The notes beneath the pieces are model-generated. The model saw only the letters and a list, made by a program, of their open reading frames with translations. It did not search any database and was not told the DNA's origin. Shown one piece after another: positions 36,513-45,535 of a DNA stretch of 64,000 nucleotides (positions are counted from its first letter, which is position 1; each line of letters begins with the position of its first letter). This DNA comes from Pelomonas cellulosilytica (GTDB lineage Bacteria; Pseudomonadota; Gammaproteobacteria; Burkholderiales; Burkholderiaceae_C): the NCBI RefSeq assembly GCF_021353265.1, contig NZ_JAJTWU010000001.1:434001-498000 (forward strand), given 5' to 3'. A program made the translations under genes and the position numbers.

Positions 36513-37076
36513 ATGTCCCTGATCAACACCCAAGTCCAACCGTTCAAGACCCAGGCCTTCCACAACGGCAAGTTCGTCGAAGTCTCCGACGAGACGCTGA
36601 AGGGCAAGTGGTCCGTGCTGATCTTCATGCCGGCCGCCTTCACGTTCAACTGCCCGACGGAAGTCGAAGACGCCGCCGACAACTACGCCGAGTTCCAGAA
36701 GATGGGTGCCGAGGTTTACATCGTCACGACCGACACGCACTTCTCGCACAAGGTGTGGCACGAGACCTCGCCGGCCGTCGGCAAGGCCAAGTTCCCGCTG
36801 GTCGGCGACCCGACCCACACGCTGACCAACGCGTTCGGCGTGCACATCCCGGAGGAAGGCCTGGCGCTGCGTGGCACCTTCGTCATCAACCCGGACGGCG
36901 TCATCAAGACCGCCGAGATCCACTCCAACGAGATCGCCCGTGACGTGAAGGAAACGCTGCGCAAGCTGAAGGCTGCCCAGTACACGGCCGCGCACCCGGG
37001 CGAGGTCTGCCCGGCCAAGTGGAACGAAGGCGCCAAGACCATCGCGCCGTCGCTGGACCTGGTTGGCAAGATCTAA
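36513..37076 (+). CDS. ahpC: Alkyl hydroperoxide reductase subunit C
   Basis: A 187-residue typical two-cysteine peroxiredoxin reducing hydrogen peroxide and organic peroxides. The peroxidatic cysteine lies in FNCPTEVED and the resolving one in GEVCPAKWNEG. Length is standard for the AhpC of AhpCF systems. The reductase gene ahpF follows after 202 bases holding two hairpins. Upstream is an AT-rich promoter with a perfect palindrome, suggesting peroxide- or redox-responsive control. Confidence 0.97.
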   Translation: MSLINTQVQPFKTQAFHNGKFVEVSDETLKGKWSVLIFMPAAFTFNCPTEVEDAADNYAEFQKMGAEVYIVTTDTHFSHKVWHETSPAVGKAKFPLVGDPTHTLTNAFGVHIPEEGLALRGTFVINPDGVIKTAEIHSNEIARDVKETLRKLKAAQYTAAHPGEVCPAKWNEGAKTIAPSLDLVGKI

Positions 37077-37156
37077 ATAGGTGATGAGTGTGAGGGTTGG
37101 ACCTTGTCGCGCAGCGGCAAGCACTGGCCCCCACTGATCCAGATGCTTCTTGCATC

Positions 37157-37172
37157 GAGCCCGTCAGGGCTC
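37157..37172 (+). promoter_or_regulatory. Small hairpin between ahpC and ahpF
   Basis: GAGCCC (37157-37162) and GGGCTC (37167-37172) pair perfectly over a GTCA loop. It is the first of two hairpins in the 202-base ahpC-ahpF interval, which holds no further gene. Confidence 0.4.
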
Positions 37173-37198
37173 CCTCCCTTCACAGAGTCCCCCGGGCT

Positions 37199-37240
37199 CT
37201 GCTGAAAGGGCCTCCGACGCCTCGGGGACCCTTTCAGCAG
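37199..37240 (+). promoter_or_regulatory. Large hairpin between ahpC and ahpF
   Basis: CTGCTGAAAGGG (37199-37210) and CCCTTTCAGCAG (37229-37240) form a perfect 12-bp stem; inside, CCGA/TCGG can pair around CGCC. It ends 38 bases before ahpF and has no T-run. It may be an attenuator or an mRNA-processing/stability element that sets the ahpC:ahpF ratio. Confidence 0.55.
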
Positions 37241-37278
37241 TGGCCAGCCCCGCCACGCCTTCCTGAAAGGACCTCACC

Positions 37279-38844
37279 ATGTTGGACGCCGCCCTCAAGA
37301 CCCAGCTCCAGGGCTACCTGGATCACGTCAAGCTCCCCTTCGAAATCGTCGCGTCGCTGGACAAGTCCGCCGCGAGCGCCGAGATGCGCGAGCTGCTGGA
37401 CGAGATCGCCAGCATGAACGACAAGATTACGCTGCGCACCGACGGTGTCGACACGCGTACGCCGTCCTTCCTGCTGCGCCGCACCGGCACCGAGCAGAGC
37501 CTGCGTTTCGCGGCCATCCCGCTGGGCCATGAATTCACGTCGCTGGTGCTCGCGCTGCTGTGGACCGGCGGCCACCCGCCTAAGGTCGAACAGGCCCAGA
37601 TCGACGCCGTGAAGGCACTGGACCGTGATCTCGATTTCGAGATCTACATGAGCCTGACCTGCCACAACTGCCCGGACGTCGTGCAGGCGCTGTCGCTGAT
37701 GTCCATCGTCAACCCGCGCATCCGCACGACCGTCGTGGATGGCGGCCTGTTCCAGGCCGAGGTCGAGGCTCGCGACATCATGGCGGTGCCGAGCGTCTAC
37801 CTGAACGGCGAGCATTTCGCCTCGGGCCGTATGAGCCTGGAGGAGATCGTCGCCAAGCTCGACACCGGCGCCGCTGCGCGTGATGCGAAGAAGCTGGATG
37901 CCGAGGACCCCTACGACATGCTCATCATCGGTGGCGGCCCGGCCGGCGCGGCGGCGGCCGTCTACGCGGCGCGCAAGGGTATCCGCACCGGCGTCGCGGC
38001 CGAGCGCTTCGGCGGCCAGGTCAACGACACGCTTGGCATCGAGAACTACATCTCCGTGTCAGTCACTGACGGCCCCAAGTTCGCCGCCGCGCTGGAAGGC
38101 CATGTGAAGGACTACAAGGTCGACATCCACAACCTGCAGCGCGCTGAGAAGCTCATCCCGTCGGCGCAGCCCGGTGGCTTCGTGGAAGTAGAGCTGAGCA
38201 ACGGTGCCCGCCTCAAGGGCAAGACGGTCATCCTGTCCACCGGCGCGCGCTGGCGCAACGTCAACGTGCCCGGCGAGGCCGAGTACAAGAACAAGGGTGT
38301 GGCCTACTGCCCTCACTGCGACGGCCCGCTGTTCAAGGGTAAGCCGGTCGCGGTCATCGGCGGTGGCAACTCGGGCGTGGAGGCGGCCATCGACCTGGCC
38401 GGCATCGTCAAGCATGTGACGCTGATCGAATTCGGCGCCGAGCTGCGGGCCGATGCGGTGCTGGTGGCCAAGGCGCGCAGCCTGCCCAACGTCACCATCA
38501 TCACGAACGCACAGACGACCGAGTTCACCGGCCACGACGGCAAACTGGACGGCCTGAACTACACCGATCGCGTGACGGGCGACAGCAAGCGCGTAGAGGT
38601 CGACGGCTGCTTCGTGCAGATCGGCCTCGTGCCCAACACCGAATGGCTGCGCGGCACGGTGGAGCTGAGCAAGCACGGCGAGATCGTCGTCGACACCAAG
38701 GGCGCGACATCGGTGCCCGGCGTGTTCGCCGCGGGTGACGTGACGACCGTGCCGTTCAAGCAGATCATCATCGCGGCCGGTGATGGCGCTAAGGCAGCGC
38801 TCGGCGCGTTCGATTACCTGATGCGCCAGCCGGCGGCGGCCTGA
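37279..38844 (+). CDS. ahpF: Alkyl hydroperoxide reductase subunit F
   Basis: A 521-residue FAD- and NADH-dependent disulfide reductase that regenerates AhpC. An N-terminal glutaredoxin-like double domain carries CHNCPDV; the thioredoxin-reductase-like part has [17 protein letters not shown] for [12 protein letters not shown] as the redox site, [16 protein letters not shown] for NADH, and [22 protein letters not shown] precedes the start as ribosome site. It ends exactly against the opposing rarD stop (TGATCA). Confidence 0.97.
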   Translation: MLDAALKTQLQGYLDHVKLPFEIVASLDKSAASAEMRELLDEIASMNDKITLRTDGVDTRTPSFLLRRTGTEQSLRFAAIPLGHEFTSLVLALLWTGGHPPKVEQAQIDAVKALDRDLDFEIYMSLTCHNCPDVVQALSLMSIVNPRIRTTVVDGGLFQAEVEARDIMAVPSVYLNGEHFASGRMSLEEIVAKLDTGAAARDAKKLDAEDPYDMLIIGGGPAGAAAAVYAARKGIRTGVAAERFGGQVNDTLGIENYISVSVTDGPKFAAALEGHVKDYKVDIHNLQRAEKLIPSAQPGGFVEVELSNGARLKGKTVILSTGARWRNVNVPGEAEYKNKGVAYCPHCDGPLFKGKPVAVIGGGNSGVEAAIDLAGIVKHVTLIEFGAELRADAVLVAKARSLPNVTIITNAQTTEFTGHDGKLDGLNYTDRVTGDSKRVEVDGCFVQIGLVPNTEWLRGTVELSKHGEIVVDTKGATSVPGVFAAGDVTTVPFKQIIIAAGDGAKAALGAFDYLMRQPAAA

Positions 38845-39729
38845 TCACAGCGGCCTGGCGGGCGCCGCGCGGCGGGCCCGCTGGTTCTGCCAGAGGCCCT
38901 CTGCGCTGTAGACCCCCAGCGCCGCCCAGATGAAGCCGAACGCCACGAGCCGCGTGGCGTCCATCGGCTCCTTGAACAAGAACACGCCCAGCAGGAACTG
39001 CAGCGACGGCGACACGTATTGCACGATGCCCATCGTCGCGAGCGGAATGCGCCGCGCGCCGGCCGCGAACAGCAGCAGCGCGCCGGCCGTCACAGGCCCC
39101 GTGCCGATCAGCCAAGCCCAGTCCGTGGCGGTCTGGCCCGCCAGCTCGCCGGCCTGCCAAGCCAGCAGCAGTGCCGCCAGCGCCAGCGGCGACAGCAGCA
39201 GCGCCTCCAGCGACAAGCCCTCCAGCGCGCCCAGGGCCGCCGTCTTGCGCATCAGCCCGTAGAGCCCGAAGCTCGCCGCCAGCAGCAATGCGACCCAGGG
39301 CAGCCGGCCGGCCGCCACCGTCAACCACACGACGCCGAAGGTGGCCAGCGCCACCGCCGCCCACTGCACCGGCCGCGGCCGCTCGTGCAGCACCGCGAAG
39401 CCCAGCGCCACGTTGACCAGCGGGTTGATGAAGTAGCCAAGGCTCGCGTCGATGACATGCCCGTGGCCCACGGCCCAGACGTAGGTCAGCCAGTTCACCG
39501 CGATCAGCAGCGCTGACACGGTGAAGCGCCGCCACGTGGCGCCGCTCACGTCGCGCAGCCAGGCCAGCCGCCCGGTCACCAGCAGGACGACGGCGACGAA
39601 GGCCAGCGACCATAGCGTGCGGTGGGCCACGATCTGCAGCGCCGGGATGGCGGCGATCTGGCGGAAGTACAGCGGGAACAGCCCCCAGCTGAGGTAGGCG
39701 CCGAGCGCGTAGAGGATGCCGGGGTTCAT
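38845..39729 (-). CDS. rarD: RarD-type EamA permease
   Basis: A ten-helix membrane protein of about 294 residues in the RarD branch of the EamA family, whose substrates are mostly unknown. NPGILYALGAYLSWGLFPLYF opens the first helix (first 20 residues quoted in part), and GHVIDASLGYFINPLVNVAL is strongly typical. I chose ATG at 39729, giving a normal RarD start. It abuts ahpF tail to tail with no spacer. Divergent from the MoaD/ThiS-like gene. Confidence 0.86.
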   Translation of the reverse strand: MNPGILYALGAYLSWGLFPLYFRQIAAIPALQIVAHRTLWSLAFVAVVLLVTGRLAWLRDVSGATWRRFTVSALLIAVNWLTYVWAVGHGHVIDASLGYFINPLVNVALGFAVLHERPRPVQWAAVALATFGVVWLTVAAGRLPWVALLLAASFGLYGLMRKTAALGALEGLSLEALLLSPLALAALLLAWQAGELAGQTATDWAWLIGTGPVTAGALLLFAAGARRIPLATMGIVQYVSPSLQFLLGVFLFKEPMDATRLVAFGFIWAALGVYSAEGLWQNQRARRAAPARPL

Positions 39730-39815
39730 CGCGGCATTGTCGGGGGCGGGTAATTCCGGAGGCCGGGCGGAGGGCACGCCTGTCGAATGGAGTCACGTTC
39801 GTTCGTCGAGAGGAC

Positions 39816-40085
39816 ATGGCCCGCATCGAATTCACGCCGCAGCTGCATCGCTTCGTCGACACGCCCATCGTCGACACCGGCGCTGCGACGCTGCGCGCCG
39901 GCCTGGACGCCGCCTTCGTCTTCAACGAGCGGCTGCGCGGCTACGTCCTCGACGACCAGGGCCACCTGCGCGCCAACGTGGTCGTCTTCATCGACGGCCG
40001 CCGTGTGCGCGACCCGCACGGGCTGACCGATCCCCTCGGACCCGACAGCCGGGTCCATGTCCTGCAAGCCTTGTCTGGAGGTTGA
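39816..40085 (+). CDS. MoaD/ThiS-like beta-grasp protein
   Basis: An 89-residue protein ending in SGG. MoaD and ThiS end in GlyGly, which is thiocarboxylated to carry sulfur. The body fits the beta-grasp fold: RIEFTPQLHRFV, LDAAFVFNERLRGYVL, VVVFIDGRRV and a final SRVHVLQALSGG. No E1-like activating enzyme, molybdopterin or thiamine gene is next to it. A BNR-repeat protein starts two bases after its stop, so the pair is one unit. A GAGAGG ribosome site precedes the ATG. This may be a sulfur carrier or small modifier for a pathway I cannot name. Confidence 0.75.
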   Translation: MARIEFTPQLHRFVDTPIVDTGAATLRAGLDAAFVFNERLRGYVLDDQGHLRANVVVFIDGRRVRDPHGLTDPLGPDSRVHVLQALSGG

Positions 40086-40087
40086 AC

Positions 40088-41161
40088 ATGTCCAACGATC
40101 GTGCCTGGGCCGCCACGCGAAAGGGTCTCTTCGAACTGCGCCGCCGCAACGGCAGCTGGCAGATCGAGCAACTCAGCTTCATCGCCGACCCGGTGTCGAT
40201 GCTGCTGCCACCCGACGCCTCGGGCCGCATGCTGGCCGCGCTCAACTTGGGCCACTTCGGCGCCAAGGTGCATGCCAGCGATGACGCCGGCCAGACCTGG
40301 CACGAGGTGGCTGCTCCCACCTTCCCACCCCAGCCCGACGGCGCCGAGGGCCCGCCGTGGAAGCTGGACCATGTCTTCTCGCTGGAGCGCGTAGGCGATG
40401 CCATCTGGTGCGGCACCGTGCCGGGCGGCCTCTTCGTCAGCCAGGATCGCGGCGAGACCTGGACACTCAACGAGCCGCTGTGGGCCGACCCGCGCCGCAC
40501 GCAGTGGATGGGCGGCGGCAACCCGGCGCCGGCCATGCATTCCATCTGCCCGCACCCGCAGCGGGCCGACGAGCTGCTGGTGGGGGTGTCCTGCGGCGGC
40601 GCCTGGCGCACGACGGATGGCGGCTCCAGCTGGGCACTTAGCGCCAAGGGCATGATGGCCGACTACATGCCGCCCGAACTGGCTGGCGACGAGAACTCGC
40701 AAGACCCGCACCTGATCGCCCGCTGCCGCAGCGAGCCGGACGTGCTCTGGTGCCAGCACCACTGCGGCATCTTTCGCAGCGCCGACAACGGCGCGACCTG
40801 GGCGCAGCTGCAGGCCCGGCCGTCCAGCTTCGGCTTCGCCGTGGCGGCGCATCCGCACGATCCTCTGACCGCTTGGTTCGCGCCGGCCGTCAAGGACATG
40901 CAGCGCCTGCCCGTCGATGCGGCGCTGTGCGTGACACGCACGCGCGATGGCGGCCAGACCTTCGAGGCGCTGCGCGACGGTCTGCCGCAGCAGCACTGCT
41001 ACGACCTCGTCTTCCGCCACGGCCTGGCCGTGGACGATGCGGGTGAGCAGCTGATGATGGGCTCGACCACCGGTGGGCTCTGGTCCAGCAGCGACGCCGG
41101 CGACAGTTGGCAGATGCTGCCGGCCAGGCTGCCGCCGGTCTACGCCGTCAAGTTCGGCTGA
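40088..41161 (+). CDS. BNR-repeat (sialidase-fold) protein paired with MoaD/ThiS-like gene
   Basis: A protein of about 357 residues made of BNR/Asp-box repeats: SDDAGQTW, SQDRGETW, TTDGGSSW, SADNGATW, TRDGGQTF and SSDAGDSW, six in all, the mark of a beta-propeller. It starts ATRKGLFELRRRNG, typical for a widespread group often misnamed exo-alpha-sialidase or glycosyl hydrolase. Sialidase catalytic residues are not evident. Cysteines occur in ICPHPQ, SCGGAW and WCQHHCG. No signal peptide is visible, so it is probably cytoplasmic. I chose ATG at 40088; a much longer frame runs upstream through the MoaD gene. Function unknown. Confidence 0.75.
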   Translation: MSNDRAWAATRKGLFELRRRNGSWQIEQLSFIADPVSMLLPPDASGRMLAALNLGHFGAKVHASDDAGQTWHEVAAPTFPPQPDGAEGPPWKLDHVFSLERVGDAIWCGTVPGGLFVSQDRGETWTLNEPLWADPRRTQWMGGGNPAPAMHSICPHPQRADELLVGVSCGGAWRTTDGGSSWALSAKGMMADYMPPELAGDENSQDPHLIARCRSEPDVLWCQHHCGIFRSADNGATWAQLQARPSSFGFAVAAHPHDPLTAWFAPAVKDMQRLPVDAALCVTRTRDGGQTFEALRDGLPQQHCYDLVFRHGLAVDDAGEQLMMGSTTGGLWSSSDAGDSWQMLPARLPPVYAVKFG

Positions 41162-41173
41162 GCGGGCGGCCGC

Positions 41174-42040
41174 TCACGCCTTCAGCCGTGCGCGGATCTT
41201 CTTCAGCTCTGTGGCGTCGAAGCTCGGCGCCGGATAGCTCATCTTCAGCGCCTGCAGTTGCTCGACGATGACCTGCGACACGATGAGCCGTGCGTTGCGC
41301 TTGTCGTCGGCCGGCACGGCGTACCAGGGCGCGTGCTCGGTGCTCGTGGCGCTCAGGCAGGCCTGGTAAGCCTTCATGTAGTCGCTCCAGCGCTCGCGCT
41401 CGTCGAGGTCGGCGCTGCTGAACTTCCAGTGCTTGGATGGCGTGTCGAGCCGTGCCAGGAAGCGCTGGCGCTGCTCTTCCTTGGACAGGTGCAGGAAGAA
41501 CTTCAGGATGCGCGTGCCGCTGCGGTGCAGGTGTGCCTCAAGGCCATTGATGGAGTCATAGCGCTCGGTCCAGAGCCTGGGGGGACGCGCCGCCTCCTTC
41601 GGCAGCGACTGGGCGGCCAGGATCTCCGGGTGCACTCGCACGATCAGCACCTCCTCGTAGTAGGAGCGGTTGAAGATGCCGATGCGCCCGCGCTCCGGCA
41701 GGGCCTGCGTCGTGCGCCACAAGAAGTCGTGCTCCAGCTCCTGCGCGCTCGGGTGCTTGAAGCTGAACACCTGGCAGCCCTGCGGGTTCACACCCGACAT
41801 CACGTGCTTGATGATGCTGTCCTTTCCCGCTGCGTCCATGGCCTGGAAGATCAGCAGCAGCGCATAGCGGTTGTGCGCGTACAGCAGGTTCTGCAGCTCG
41901 CTGAGCTGATTGACGTGGCCGGCCAGCTGCTCCTTGTAGTCGTGCTCGTCGCGGTAGAGGGGCGCCACGGTGGTGGGCCAGGTCTTGAGCTTGAGGGCGC
42001 TGCCGGGTCGGACGCGGTAGGGCTCGATGTCGATCGTCAT
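41174..42040 (-). CDS. Polyphosphate kinase 2 family, second copy
   Basis: A 288-residue PPK2-family phosphotransferase. The P-loop reads [13 protein letters not shown], followed by [10 protein letters not shown] and [14 protein letters not shown]. These motifs fit class III, which can use polyphosphate with AMP and ADP, rather than the class of the first PPK2 at 2-901 (GRDAAGKGG, FDRSWYNRAG). It is convergent with the BNR gene and divergent from a CocE-type hydrolase (94-base gap). Having both classes plus PPK1 would let the cell run polyphosphate-driven nucleotide regeneration. Exact substrate use needs testing. Confidence 0.9.
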   Translation of the reverse strand: MTIDIEPYRVRPGSALKLKTWPTTVAPLYRDEHDYKEQLAGHVNQLSELQNLLYAHNRYALLLIFQAMDAAGKDSIIKHVMSGVNPQGCQVFSFKHPSAQELEHDFLWRTTQALPERGRIGIFNRSYYEEVLIVRVHPEILAAQSLPKEAARPPRLWTERYDSINGLEAHLHRSGTRILKFFLHLSKEEQRQRFLARLDTPSKHWKFSSADLDERERWSDYMKAYQACLSATSTEHAPWYAVPADDKRNARLIVSQVIVEQLQALKMSYPAPSFDATELKKIRARLKA

Positions 42041-42134
42041 GGCGGTGCGGCTGCAGGTGGGGCGAGGCCGCAGCGTAGCGCGAGTGCGGGCCGAGTGGTG
42101 TCAGACTGCGTCCCCGCTCATACAGATCTGCCCG

Positions 42135-44081
42135 ATGTCGTTTCGCCCATTCCTGCTGTTGCTGCTGGCCCTGGCCGCCGGCCCCGTCGCCCATGCGGCC
42201 GAAGAAGACGACAAGCCGCCCGCCTACGAGCCGCGCGAGCACTACACCAAGTACGAGTACCGCATCCCGGTGCGTGACGGCAAGCGCCTCTTCGCCGCCG
42301 TCTACGTCCCCAAGGATCACAGCCGGCGCTATCCCATCCTGATGACGCGCACGCCCTACGGCTGCGGCCCCTACGGCGTCGACCGTGACGGCCTGCGCCG
42401 CCTCGTGCCGGGCGAGGCCTTCCTGAAGGCCGGCTACATCGTCGTCTGCCAGGACGTGCGCGGGCGCTTCATGTCCGAGGGGGAATTCGTCGAGATGACG
42501 CCGCCCAAGGCCGTGAAGAACGGCCCGGCCGACGTGGACGAGAGCAGCGACACGCATGACACCGTGCAGTGGCTGCTGGACCACGTGCCCCTGCACAACG
42601 GCCGCGTAGGCCTGTGGGGCATTTCCTATCCCGGTTTCTACACGGCCGCCTCCATCATCGATTCGCACCCGGCCATCAAGGCCGCGTCGCCGCAGGCGCC
42701 CATCGCCGACCTGTTCATGGGCGACGACAGCTTCCACGGCGGTGCGTTCATGCTGGCGGCCAATTTCGGCTTCTACACGTTCTTCAAGGAGCAGCGCGCG
42801 CCGGTGCTGCCGCCCAAACGCTGGCCGGAGTTCGACTACGGCACGCAGGACGGCTACGAGTTCTTCCTGCAGTTCCAGAATCTCGATGCCATCGCCGAGC
42901 GCCTGGGCCGCGACGGGCCGCGCAACCGCTACTTCGACGACCAGCTTGGGCACGATCGCTACGACGCCTTCTGGCAGTCCCGCGCGCTGACGCCTCACCT
43001 GAAGAACATCCGTGCCGCGGTGCTGACGGTCGGCGGCTGGTTCGACGCCGAGGACCTCGCCGGCCCGCTGGCCATCTACCGCGCCATCGGTAGGCAGAGC
43101 CCGGCCACCGACAACCGCCTCGTCATGGGCCCGTGGGTGCACGGCGGCTGGGTGGGCACGCCGGGGCGGCGCCTGGGCCGGGTGTCCTTCGCGCAGCCCA
43201 CGTCCGATCAGTTCCAGAAGGAGGTGCTGCTGCCGTTCTTCGAGCAGAACCTGCGGCCTGACGCCGAGGCCAAGGCCGCCAAGACGCCCATCGCCCGCGC
43301 GACGGTCTTCGAGACCGGCACCAACGTCTGGCGCCGCTACGACGCCTGGCCGCCGGCGGCCGCCGAGCCGCGCAAGCTCTACTTCGCACCGGGCGGGCGG
43401 CTCACGTTCACGCCGCCCGTCGATGCGGCGCCGGCCTTCGACAGCTGGGTCAGCGACCCGGCCAAGCCCGTTCCCTTCGTCGGCTACCCGGCGTTGGAGA
43501 TGCCGCAGGAATACATGGTCAGCGACCAACGCTTCGCCGCCACCCGACCCGACGTGCTGACCTACCGCAGCGACGTGCTGGAAGACGACGTGACGCTGGC
43601 AGGCCCCATCACGGCGCGGCTCTTCGCATCCACCACCGGGATGGACGCCGACTGGGTCGTCAAGCTCGTCGACGTCTACCCGGCCGACTTGGAGGACGAG
43701 ACGCCGGCCAAGCGCCGCTCGCGCGCTGACGACGTGGCGGCGCCCGACGCGCCGCTCGGCGGCTACCAGCAGTTGGTGCGCGGCGACCCGCTGCGGGGGC
43801 GCTTCCGCAAGAGCTTCGAGCATCCAGAGGCCATGGTGCCCGGCCAGATCGAGGAGCTGAAGGTCACGCTGCAGGACGTGAACCATAACTTTCGGCGCGG
43901 CCACCGCATCATGGTGCAGGTGCAGAGCAGCTGGTTCCCGCTGATCGACCGCAACCCGCAGACCTTCGTGCCGCTGCGCAGCGCGCGAGCCGAGGACTTC
44001 CAGGTCGCGACGCAGAAGCTGTACCGTTGGCAGGGCCAGCCGTCGGCGCTGGACGTGCGGGTGCTGCCCCCGCAGCGCTGA
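42135..44081 (+). CDS. Secreted CocE/NonD family hydrolase
   Basis: An X-Pro dipeptidyl peptidase/CocE-type hydrolase of about 648 residues. The signal peptide ends near AAGPVAHAAEE. The catalytic serine lies in GISYPG, the family nucleophile elbow; the C-terminal jelly-roll includes GPITARLFASTTGMDADWV. Family members cleave esters or amides such as cocaine or glutaryl-acylase substrates. I chose ATG at 42135; the longer frame lacks a signal peptide at its front. It ends six bases before the opposing truC gene. Confidence 0.87.
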   Translation: MSFRPFLLLLLALAAGPVAHAAEEDDKPPAYEPREHYTKYEYRIPVRDGKRLFAAVYVPKDHSRRYPILMTRTPYGCGPYGVDRDGLRRLVPGEAFLKAGYIVVCQDVRGRFMSEGEFVEMTPPKAVKNGPADVDESSDTHDTVQWLLDHVPLHNGRVGLWGISYPGFYTAASIIDSHPAIKAASPQAPIADLFMGDDSFHGGAFMLAANFGFYTFFKEQRAPVLPPKRWPEFDYGTQDGYEFFLQFQNLDAIAERLGRDGPRNRYFDDQLGHDRYDAFWQSRALTPHLKNIRAAVLTVGGWFDAEDLAGPLAIYRAIGRQSPATDNRLVMGPWVHGGWVGTPGRRLGRVSFAQPTSDQFQKEVLLPFFEQNLRPDAEAKAAKTPIARATVFETGTNVWRRYDAWPPAAAEPRKLYFAPGGRLTFTPPVDAAPAFDSWVSDPAKPVPFVGYPALEMPQEYMVSDQRFAATRPDVLTYRSDVLEDDVTLAGPITARLFASTTGMDADWVVKLVDVYPADLEDETPAKRRSRADDVAAPDAPLGGYQQLVRGDPLRGRFRKSFEHPEAMVPGQIEELKVTLQDVNHNFRRGHRIMVQVQSSWFPLIDRNPQTFVPLRSARAEDFQVATQKLYRWQGQPSALDVRVLPPQR

Positions 44082-44087
44082 CGAGTA

Positions 44088-44774
44088 TCAGGCCCGCGGC
44101 CAGTGCGCGTCCGTTGGCGCATGCAAGGCCAACGGCGCACCGGTGATCGGGTGGGTCAGCACCAGCCGCTCGGCATGCAGCCACAGCCGCTGCAGACCCA
44201 GATGGGCGGCCACCGCACGGTTCAGTGGGCCCTTGCCATGCGTCGCGTCGCCGAGGATGGGATGGGCGATGTGCTTCAGGTGCCGTCGGATCTGGTGCCG
44301 GCGTCCCTGCAGCGGCTCTGCTGCCAGCAGCGCAACGCGCGTGGTGGCGAAGCGGGTGTCGGTCGCCACAGGCCACTCCAGTCGTTGCAGCACCTGCCAG
44401 TGCGTCTGCGCGTCGAGCATCGGCTGGCCGGCCGACGGCAGCTCCGGGTCGCGGGCCAGTGGATGGTCGACCAGGCCGCCGTCCCGCGCCGGCCAGCCCC
44501 GCACCAGCGCGAGATAGCGCTTCTCCATCAGGCCCTGCTCGAACATCGCGCCCAGCAGCGACGCGACTTCCGCCGACAGCGCGAACAGAAGTACGCCCGA
44601 CGTGCCCCGGTCCAGCCGGTGCACGGGCCACACCGGCCGGCCGAGCTGGTCGCGCAGCAGCTGCAAGGCCGCCTCGCCCTCGTGCGCTGCGAGCTGCGTG
44701 CGGTGCACCAGCAGTCCGGGCGGCTTGTCGATGGCGACGAGGTGCTCGTCGGCGTGCAGGACGGGCAGCGTCAA
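44088..44774 (-). CDS. truC: tRNA pseudouridine synthase C (TruC, RluA family)
   Basis: A 228-residue RluA-type pseudouridine synthase. The catalytic aspartate lies in PVHRLDRGTSGVLLFAL; KPPGLLVHRT and GRRHQIRRHLKHI are further family motifs. The late DATHGKGPLNRAVA matches TruC, which modifies U65 in some tRNAs. No S4 domain is present. The ATG shares four bases (ATGA) with the stop of the YchJ-like gene, so the two are coupled. Confidence 0.88.
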   Translation of the reverse strand: MTLPVLHADEHLVAIDKPPGLLVHRTQLAAHEGEAALQLLRDQLGRPVWPVHRLDRGTSGVLLFALSAEVASLLGAMFEQGLMEKRYLALVRGWPARDGGLVDHPLARDPELPSAGQPMLDAQTHWQVLQRLEWPVATDTRFATTRVALLAAEPLQGRRHQIRRHLKHIAHPILGDATHGKGPLNRAVAAHLGLQRLWLHAERLVLTHPITGAPLALHAPTDAHWPRA

Positions 44775-45175
44775 GACAGGTCGCCGTCCACGTAGAACCA
44801 GATGCCGCCCTCGCGCACGAAGCGGCTCGTCTCATGAAGCCGGTGCGCCCGGCCGCCCAGCTTGCTGCGCGCGACGAACTCGACGGTGCCGTGGTCGACG
44901 TCTTGCAGGGCCGAGCGCTTCACGTCTAACCCCAGCCACTTCAGGCCAGGTTCGGAAGGCTCCAGCGTGGCGGGGCGTGTGCTGGCGTGCCAAGTGGCCA
45001 GCAGGTAGTCGAGCCGGTCCAGCACGAAGGCCGAGTACCGCGAGCGCATCAGCGCCTCGGGCGAGGGCGCCAGCAGCCCGCGGCCCTCAGCGAAGGCAGT
45101 GTGCCAGGCGCCGCAGCACTCGGCGTGGAGGCGGGCTTGGCCGCAAGGACAGGGAAGGCGCGCAATGTCTTTCAT
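44771..45175 (-). CDS. YchJ-like SEC-C motif protein
   Basis: A 134-residue protein. CPCGQARLHAECC at the front is a SEC-C-type metal-binding motif, and MRSRYSAFVLDRLDYLLATW is the characteristic YchJ helix, followed by a fold with HETSRFVREGGIWFYVDGD. The role of YchJ proteins is unknown. It is coupled to truC by an ATGA overlap. I chose ATG at 45175; an upstream Met is possible. A 64-base gap separates it from the divergent small gene. Confidence 0.86.
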   Translation of the reverse strand: MKDIARLPCPCGQARLHAECCGAWHTAFAEGRGLLAPSPEALMRSRYSAFVLDRLDYLLATWHASTRPATLEPSEPGLKWLGLDVKRSALQDVDHGTVEFVARSKLGGRAHRLHETSRFVREGGIWFYVDGDLS

Positions 45176-45239
45176 GGGCCGCCGATCATGCACGAGACGG
45201 TGTCCGCGCTACGCTGCGGGTTTGACGAGGGAGGTCTGC

Positions 45240-45506
45240 GTGGGCATCGTGGTCTATTGGCTTGAAGGCGAGGGCGATGCCGCCGAGCCCGTCTGCCAGC
45301 TCTTCTCGGGCGATGAGCTGGCCCAGGCGCTGGCCTGGGCCGAGGACCGGCGCCGTGCCGGCCACCGACACGTCAGCATCTCCACGGAGCTGGCGGACCA
45401 CATCGGCCGGCCCGGCGTCGCGGCGGTGGAGGGCGGTCGCACGCCCGATGGCGAGGCCTACGAATGGTCCAAGGCGGGGCGGGCGGGCAAGGTCAGGCGC
45501 AGATAA
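45240..45506 (+). CDS. Small conserved-looking hypothetical protein
   Basis: About 88 residues, starting at GTG 45240 behind a GAGGGAGG ribosome site. The sequence begins GIVVYWLEGEGDAAEPVCQL, has FSGDELAQALAWAEDRRRAG, and ends basic (KAGRAGKVRRR). It looks like a compact alpha/beta domain; I recognise no family. It sits 29 bases before uvrD on the same strand and could be cotranscribed with it. The good ribosome site and lack of overlap support a real gene. Confidence 0.6.
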   Translation: MGIVVYWLEGEGDAAEPVCQLFSGDELAQALAWAEDRRRAGHRHVSISTELADHIGRPGVAAVEGGRTPDGEAYEWSKAGRAGKVRRR

Positions 45507-45535
45507 GGGCGGGGGCCCCTCCTTAAAATGCGTCG

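Noticed and set aside
39716-40087. N-terminal extension of the BNR protein
   Set aside because: It runs through the MoaD-like gene in another frame; the ATG at 40088 matches the family start.
41556-43904. 782-codon frame antisense to the CocE-type gene
   Set aside because: Mirror of a confident gene and composition-driven.
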